This document shows, piece by piece, positions 23,116 to 23,740 of a DNA stretch of 23,740 bases. Origin of the DNA: JBKBKN01 sp046294625 (lineage in GTDB: Bacteria > Bacteroidota > Bacteroidia > M30B66); NCBI GenBank assembly GCA_046294625.1, contig JBKBKN010000035.1, positions 1 to 23,740 of the forward strand. Direction: 5' to 3'. The notes under the pieces were generated by a model. That model ran no database searches. It saw only the letters and a program-made list of their open reading frames with translations, and had not been told where the DNA came from. Each line of letters opens with the position of its first letter. Position 1 is the first letter of the stretch. Position numbers and translations under genes: made by a program.

Positions 23116-23740
23116 CTATTGTTTAATGACGCTATGTAGTGATATCTTTTCATTAGAATTGACTCTCAAAAAATACATCCCTTTAGCCACATTTAATAAT
23201 GGAATTTCTAATAATTGATGGTGGTGGTAACGTTTGCTAAATAGCTTTCTTACGCTTATATCTATCAGCTCAATGAATACGTTTGCTTTTGGGGTAACAA
23301 ATTCAACTAGAAAAAAATCTTCTGCGGGATTGGGATAAATTTTGATTACCTGCTCAGGAGATAGACCAACTACTCCTACCGATGTTACATTTACACAAGT
23401 TGATGTATCTACACATCCATTCAGACTGATTTCTACTGTGANNNNNNNNNNTGAAGGAGCCGTTGTTATCCGCTGTATAGCCTTGGCTGTTTTCACCAAC
23501 TATGGCAGCGAAAGCATTATTACAATCAAGCCACTGATATTCGGCATCGGGCATGTTCGATGATAGCACATTTCCATTGGCTGCTAATGAAATATCAATA
23601 CTGACGATGGTTAAATCAATGGTAATCAAACTGTTGCAACCGGCTGCATTAGGAATGGTTGCCGTCTTTATTCCCAAAGTAGTGTAAACATTTCCGTCCG
23701 GTGCGGTGTATGTTCCGCATGCGCTGGTGGAAAAACTACT
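23116..23740 (-). CDS. Secreted protein with T9SS type A tail, C-terminal part, split by assembly gap
   Basis: The reading frame is open from the right window edge: SACGTYTAPDGNVYTTLG, then TATIPNAAGCNSLITIDLTI, AEYQWLDCNNAFAAIVGENS and TADNNGSF up to the Ns. It resumes after them as TVEISLNGCVDTSTCVNV, then the type A sorting domain VIKIYPNPAEDFFLVEF, FIELIDISVRKLF and GMYFLRVNSNEK, ending at TAG 23116. The repeated SACGxYTAPDG / NAAGCxSxITI phrase is typical of large Bacteroidota secreted proteins with similar modules in tandem. The two pieces read in different frames only because of the 10-N gap. The N-terminus, length and function lie outside the window. Confidence 0.85.
23442..23451. other. 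Assembly gap of 10 Ns
   Basis: A fixed-length scaffold gap. The flanks end TGTGA and begin TGAAGG; merging them over the shared TGA makes the gene on the minus strand continuous (NGSF-TVEISLNG), so the real gap may be zero. Confidence 0.95.

Noticed and set aside
1..23740. Mobile elements, CRISPR arrays, tRNA or rRNA genes.
   Set aside because: No transposase, integrase or phage motif, no regularly spaced direct repeat array and no recognisable stable RNA gene was found on either strand by reading.

Overview
This is a chromosomal stretch of a Bacteroidota bacterium (order not resolvable from the sequence). The evidence is consistent: three products carry type IX secretion sorting tails (one type B, two type A), a futalosine-pathway menaquinone gene is present, several genes have TAnnTTTG promoter -7 elements just upstream, Shine-Dalgarno sequences are mostly absent, and three start codons (two TTG, one GTG) can be argued to be genuine. 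A run of 10 Ns at 23442-23451 shows it is a draft or metagenomic scaffold.

Layout. 1-3517: the tail of an S41 C-terminal-processing peptidase, a DUF3050 protein, futalosine hydrolase (mqnB), and an exported TlpA-like thioredoxin. 3514-6979: DNA polymerase IV (dinB, minus strand), then an OmpR-type response regulator and its sensor kinase; the dinB/regulator spacer holds a cluster of phased TGACA/TGTCA elements, and a similar inverted repeat precedes the kinase. 7067-12896: a divalent-cation block made of an MgtC/SapB membrane protein with an unusually strong Shine-Dalgarno and a foldable leader, a small all-helical unknown, MgtE, and two tandem paralogous DUF5982/Omp85-like outer-membrane barrels. 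12943-16224: a large surface protein (PA14-like region, seven Ig-like repeats, type B sorting domain) on the minus strand. 16357-18864: mltG and a phosphohexomutase in one probable operon, ended by an exceptional 26-bp perfect hairpin. 19027-20565: a membrane-anchored M20 peptidase on the minus strand. 20566-23740: a sparse, damaged region with 626 bp lacking genes, a secreted beta-propeller gene with three in-frame stops, a lipocalin gene with three separate lesions including a 20-bp tandem duplication, and the C-terminal part of another secreted protein split by the N gap.

How it works together. The best functional unit is 4816-12896. A two-component system lies directly upstream of mgtC and mgtE, which are followed within 29 bp by outer-membrane barrels. 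This suggests a magnesium or envelope-stress response unit with an outer-membrane component, which is an inference from gene order. The rest is mostly core envelope and housekeeping genes. I see no transposase, CRISPR array, tRNA, rRNA or phage gene. I found no convincing wholly new system; the most unusual signals are the regulatory palindromes, the mgtC leader, the barrel pair and the damaged 3' region.
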